NCBI RefSeq assembly: GCF_963678635.1
Contig: NC_087069.1
Coordinates: 10,251,206-10,315,205, forward strand
Source: Symsagittifera roscoffensis
Taxonomy: Eukaryota; Xenacoelomorpha; Acoela; Convolutidae
DNA: 64,000 nucleotides
Direction: 5' to 3'
Shown here: piece after piece, positions 39,801 through 45,800 of the stretch
Position numbering within the stretch: the stretch's first letter is position 1
How the letters are laid out: the number at the start of each line of letters is the position of its first letter
Translations under genes and position numbers: made by a program
The notes under the pieces: model-generated
The model's database searches: none
The model's input: the letters and a program-made list of their open reading frames with translations, nothing else
What the model was told of the DNA's origin: nothing

Positions 39801-42800
39801 TGGGTGTAAATTGTCATTTTTCCTGAATAATAGTTACATTTTGATCCATTTTTGACAAATTGGCTTAGTTTTATCAAAAAATTGTTTCAATATCAAAAGA
39901 TATTCGAATTTGAAAGTACTGAAAGTTGGTTTAACTTTTTGATCTCTTTCCATTGAAATTTTTTCTGTTGTCTATAAGCGGTGGTCTTAAAAATATTGTT
40001 TTGGTTTAATTGTGTTGGTTTAAAGTGTGTTTAATTGTGTCGGTGAAAATTGTGTTGGTTTAATCTTAACGAGATAGTGAGACTTTGTTTCCGTTCCTTC
40101 CGTTGACATAAGCTTCAAATAAGCATTTCATGCCTGTGGTTTCTACATGACATAAGCGTCAAAAACCATTTCATGCCTGTGGTTTTACATGGACAAGTAT
40201 GAAGACCAAATATGTTTTCCATGGCCTAATTAGTCAGAATGCCACTTTCGCACTTAGCAGGCAAAGTGAACAAGTGTTTTACATATAAAAATTCGCAGGT
40301 CGGTAAAATGAAAAAGAACCGATTTCGATATTGTGTGAACAAATGGCCCTCAAAATTTTTTTTCAGTCACCAATAATGGTCTGTAGAGAAAAGCACAACG
40401 AAAATGAATAAACATCTTTGTACATTTAGTAACAAGAACTTCGAATATTTACGCTAGCGAGCAGCTAGTGTGCTTCAGTACGAACCTTCTTTTTTTCTAA
40501 CCTAACTCGCAAATGAAAATTGTTCATTATTTAGTGGCAAAGTGTTCATTATTTGGTGCCACTTCTGCTATAATCACGATCTGAAAGCATTGGAATTTTC
40601 ATAGCATCTGTTCTCCGCTTTATTATTGGAAAGTGTTTGTGATGGAATAAGTGTCCGTAGCTGCGTGGTTAGTGCGTGATATTCGTAAATTCTAGGGGGC
40701 AGTAGGTCGTTGGTTCGAGTCCGAGACGTCGCCGAATTTTGACTAATTCGAGGCTTTTTTTACTTTTTGCTTTTTCTAGAGATGCTTTTTGTCACAATCT
40801 TGCTATTGTTAGTGAAGCGCAGCTTTGCCTCTGTTTAGATGTTGCTTACATCAGTGTTGTTGTTCCGGAAAAAAACTAGGGCGTAGGTCCGCTTTGAAAA
40901 ACTCCAGCCAATTACCTCAACAGAAAATCATAGGGGCCAAGTTTGATATCATACTAAAGAACTGCTGATCTTAATTCAGCTTCTTAATAAATAATATATC
41001 AAAAGTAGTTGTTCTCAGTATCGAGAAACACTGACCCGAATCTTTTTGATTTTCAGACTAATTTAGACGAAATTCCTGAGGCTGACGTCAATTGATTTCT
41101 ACTGCAAGTTGATCTTTATTTTAGCTATTGTTATTTTCCATTCTTGCAGTTGTTCCCGTACTTCAGTGAATGATCACTAAAAAGTAACTAAGTTCCAAAA
41201 AAAACAGAAAAAAATTCATAATTTTGTTTTAGCGATTTTAAAAAAGTTTCCTTCCTTACTGAAATTTTCGAAATAAATTGCTGTGGTGGGAAAATTCTAT
41301 TTAATTTGCAGTACAGTAGGCTATCCTTGCTTTTTGTGTACTTTTAGATCATGCTTTTTTTCTTGAAACATTAAATGGTCAATTAAGAACATGATATTTT
41401 TGCAGAGCCCATAAAATTGGTGTACCTTTGCGATTTTGCCGTCGCCTTTGGTGTCAAAAAGAGAAAAGTAGTCGCGCATTTCTGATTCCCCGAGATAATT
41501 TCGCGACATGTTCAGTTTTGACTAATTAGTAACCTCCGATGAGTTGATAACACGCAAAGCAGGTGAAATAATTTCAGTTACTCAACTGGATAGGTGGAAG
41601 TCTGAATGATTTCTATTGCTTCTGTTCTTTATGTCTCGAAATTTCAGAAATCGACAGAAATTTTATAATGTAATAATGGGTTATGTTAATTTACGTCTTA
41701 TTCTATGTTGTTAATCAAAACGAGAAGTCGATAAACTCAACACGTTGAATAATTTGATTTTGAAGTCGCGTCGAGTTCTGTTCTTTGCTTGCATAGTTGG
41801 TTGTTTAAATGGACGCAATGATTACTTTAGTAGTTTCTCTTATGTGGGCTATATCTTAGTTTATTAGTATGTTGAAGAAAGCTTGATAATTTAGTTTTCT
41901 GAGATGTCGTTTGCTTTGACATGGTAACGGTTTAGTCGCAGAAATTGTTCAGCTGGTAACTATTGTTGGTTTAAACGAATATGTAAAATAACTGAGGTAT
42001 TTCAATCTTTTTTATCCTGAAAATGATGGTTATCTTGGATAGTTTGATTTTGGCGTTTTTTGCTTCAAACGTATGCTAATTGAGCCTATAGATTGCTTTT
42101 TAGGAAGAATTGCCTCAGATGTTCACTAAACGCATGTTTTTTTAGTAAAGTTGTATATTAAACACCCTTGTACGTAGAAGCGACGTACGGAACGTTCATC
42201 GAACATCAAATGAGCCGTTTGTTGGTTTTTTAATTGGCATTACTTAATTTTATTTAGCGGTTTTCAATAATATGTCATTGAATATCAAATACAGTTATTA
42301 TTCCGACCAATCTAAGAATATTAAAGGCCTATGCGTAGGAAATTTTTTTGCGCAAATTTAATGCCTCAAAGAAACTCATAGGGGGCGGGTCATAAAATCA
42401 AACCGAAACAGTTTTTATCGGCATGTGACTTTCGAAGAGCTTTTTATTGGAATGGTTCATAATAGTTTCTTAATCTGTTTTTGTATGATTTAACTGGCTA
42501 CCCATTCAAACGACTGGTTCCCCTTGTTCGCGCATATTGATTTTAATTTCAATAACCGAATGATCATAACCTTTTTTATTAATGATTGTTCAGCGTATGA
42601 AGCTCGGTTTTGTAATAAATTCTAAAAATTTGCTCCTAAAAATGAATTTGCCTACATGCTGTTTTTGGCTAATGCACATTTGAAATTAGATTTTCCAATT
42701 TATTTTTGTATTTACGATTAGGAAGCTTTATCAAATCGGAATGTAGACTTTTTCTTGCAAATAGATTATCAAACAAAATCACTGTATCGTGTAGTTAACT

Positions 42801-45800
42801 TCCGTTGTAGATATGTACTGACAAATATATCTTGAGCATGTTTGCATTTTAACCCTCCATTTTTTTGAGAATTTGCATCTTTTTGTTGGTAGCAAAACGA
42901 TGGGTCTCTCTTTGGTACTATTTAAAAAGTTTTTTTTTTGTTTTTGATTGTTTCGCATGATTGTTTCACAAGACTAAAATGAGGATGGCATCACAGCTCG
43001 AATAATACTTTGCTAGTTTGAATACACTAATTATATATATGCCTGACAAATTATCCGCACTCATTACACAAGCATATATTGTGTTATAGTATGAACTTTC
43101 TTTTTTTCCAACCTAAGTCGCAAATGTTGTTGCGACAAATGTGTTCATTTTGATCCAACTATTAAGTACAGTCAATGCTAAGGATATTAACTCAGACTAT
43201 TATATTGCAAATAGCACTTTAGCTTCAAGGCATCATGGGTCTGTAGCTAAGAGGTAGGGAAAGAGACCAGCAGCAAAATAAGAGGGTTCGAACCTGGGCA
43301 GGGTCGGATGTTTTTAATGAACTTTTTCGGATACTAGTTAAAATGCGTCCGCTCTATAAATTGAGGTATGTTGGTTGGTAATTTTTTTTCAAATTGACTG
43401 GTACTGTTAATGCGTCATAATTGGCTTGCGTCACTTAGAAATTATGTAAACTCATAATTGGCGTGCGTCACTTATGAAATTTTGTAGACTCAAAGTTTTA
43501 TTCAGTTTTTCCCAGTAGCGTTATCGGTCATATTTTTGCTTGTGTGTGCGAAGTGCAACTTCGCCTCTATGTAATAAATCTCAATTGAACTGTGACCAAT
43601 TATAATTGATAATATTATTTCAACTCAGCTGTTAGCACTTGCATTTGATATTTGCAGTACAAAATTTAAGAGAAGTTAAGAGGCAATCTGAACTTTCAGA
43701 GCTTTGCCTTGATGTACGAGCAGTATTGTTATATTTGCGATTAGCAAGCGTTATCAAATTGGAACAAACATTTTCTGTAAACAATTTGTCTTGCAAATTC
43801 ACTGAGTCATTTAGTTAACTCTGTTATATAGGAGTACCGACGGATATTTTTGGAGCATTTTTGCGTTTTAAACATTCGCTGTATTCAAAATTTGTAATTT
43901 TATTGTTGTTTGCAAATTTGCCAGCTGCAATTTGGTTTAATTTTTTTTCGCATAGAAGATTTATTTGGATTTATTCATTTCCTGGAGGCCTCTGTGAGCA
44001 ACAAATGTATTGCAACAGACATATTTCTTGCATGTTTGCATTTTTGTAACTGCCCTATTCGAAATTTGATTTTAGTTGATTTAATAAAATTTCTTTTTTT
44101 TATACTTCCTTTGTTTCGACTTAAAAGGTTTCGGGCGAAAATATATTGTCTTAGTGGCCTCATGTTGCTTCGTTCGACGAGCTAAAATTTTTTGTGTGCA
44201 TGTGTGCGTGTTTTGAGGCTGAGGGGACTTAATTTTTTTTTGTAATTTTGAAGTCATGTTTGATTTTTTTTGCTCATTTTCTTTTTTCGGCTCAATAGGT
44301 TTCGGTCGAAATTATATTGGCTTAGTGGCCTCATATTGCGTCGTTTGATGAGCGAAAATTGTTTGTATGCGTGTGTGTTTTGAGAGTGAGGGGAACTTAA
44401 CATTTTTTTTCAGCTTAAAGGATTTCTGCTACCTTATTTTCGGCTTTGTTGCCGCTCGGTAAATTTTCTTCCAATGCTAGATTTTAAATTGTGTTGCTTT
44501 GGCATGTCTTCTTAGCTGTATTCATTTTGATATATTAGTTTTTTTACTTAGCGGTTTTCTTGTGATGTGGCGCGAAGCTCTGCCTCTATGAGTTAAATTA
44601 ATGCTCGCATGAAGTGTTGACGTTTTCTTCAAAATTGTCTTTCTTTAGAGGAGTTTCTGACAAATGCCTGGAGGAGTTGGTAGATTTTTTTTCGTTCAAT
44701 GGTGAAATGGGAAATAAGTGGCTAGATTAACTAGTGCTGTCTGTTTTGTAGTCTGTTGGCTACGTGCAGTGCAGACGGCAGTGCGAGAGTGTGGACTACA
44801 ACTGACTTCAACCTCCTCTTCACCCTCTCAGAAGACACCTCTAGTGGCAATGGCAGCAGTAGTGGTAATTGGTACTGGGACTGCGCTTTCACCAGGGACT
44901 CACTTCACCTACTCACTGGTAATAATGATTATGAAGTGATATCAAGCAGGGACGGATTTGGGGAGTGCGCGCCGAAAAAACGCAATTTTTTGCTAAAAAA
45001 TTTCTCAAAAACGCAGTTTTTGACCTTTTTCACAAAAAATGCCTGCGGCCCAGAAAATGATGTCAAAATGGGGTCCTTATAATTATTTGGGAGCGCTCTG
45101 AAAATCAATTTGGTCGACCTAAAAAAAGGTTGGCTAAATTTTTGAATTGTTTTTCAAAATCCGCCCACCCCTTTGATTTCAAGTGAGATTTTATACAAAT
45201 GATGTAAGCTGTCGTCACTTGAGAGAAAGAAAGAAAGAAAGAAAGAATTAATTTCTCAATGTTACTAGAAAATTCATATCATATTGCGCATAAATACATC
45301 AGTATCAAAGAGAGGACAGCTAACGATCCCATAAGGGATACTAAATGCTGCCCCAAAAAATATTAGAAACATGAATGATGTAGTTAGTTGGGTTTCAAAT
45401 TATTATGAAATCTAGTGCATAAATTCAACATATTTGCAAAAATAGAACGAACAAAAAAGGTGAAATATAAAATCATACATTAGAGGGTCTAAAGGCCTAC
45501 TCAGAAATGGCATGATTTATCTCCGTTTTAAGTAACACACAACATAACTTAGTTTATTTAAAACAGTTGCAAATGTTAATGATGAATTGATTATAATGTT
45601 TACCTAAGAAAAAAAAAAAAAAAATACAAGTTTTTTCCTTTCACTGTAAGCCTTGGGCATGAATATGAAATTTCTAAGTGATTTTTTAGGAAAAACGAAA
45701 AATTGGGCATAGGTTCCCCCTCAAGCGGGCCATTTCGGCCCATTTTGGAAAAAATTTATGTTTTTCTTTTTTCTTTTTAATTCTTAATGGATGCTCCACT

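Larger units (their letters stand above)
37594..41425 (-). other. Light-chain intron 1
   Basis: 3.8 kb containing three composite tRNA-SINE-like units (38534-38740, 38941-39240, 40479-40850) and intervening degenerate copies of TCAAATTGAGTTAATTTTAT-type modules. No coding signal. Confidence 0.5.
41510..44751 (+). other. mLST8 giant intron, downstream part
   Basis: AT-rich sequence with composite repeat copy 4 and two 110-bp modules (44115-44395). No exon of the retroelement or a further gene seen. Confidence 0.45.

Noticed and set aside
40657-40735. Functional tRNA gene
   Set aside because: A and B boxes are present, but the acceptor and anticodon stems do not pair by eye and a SINE tail follows.
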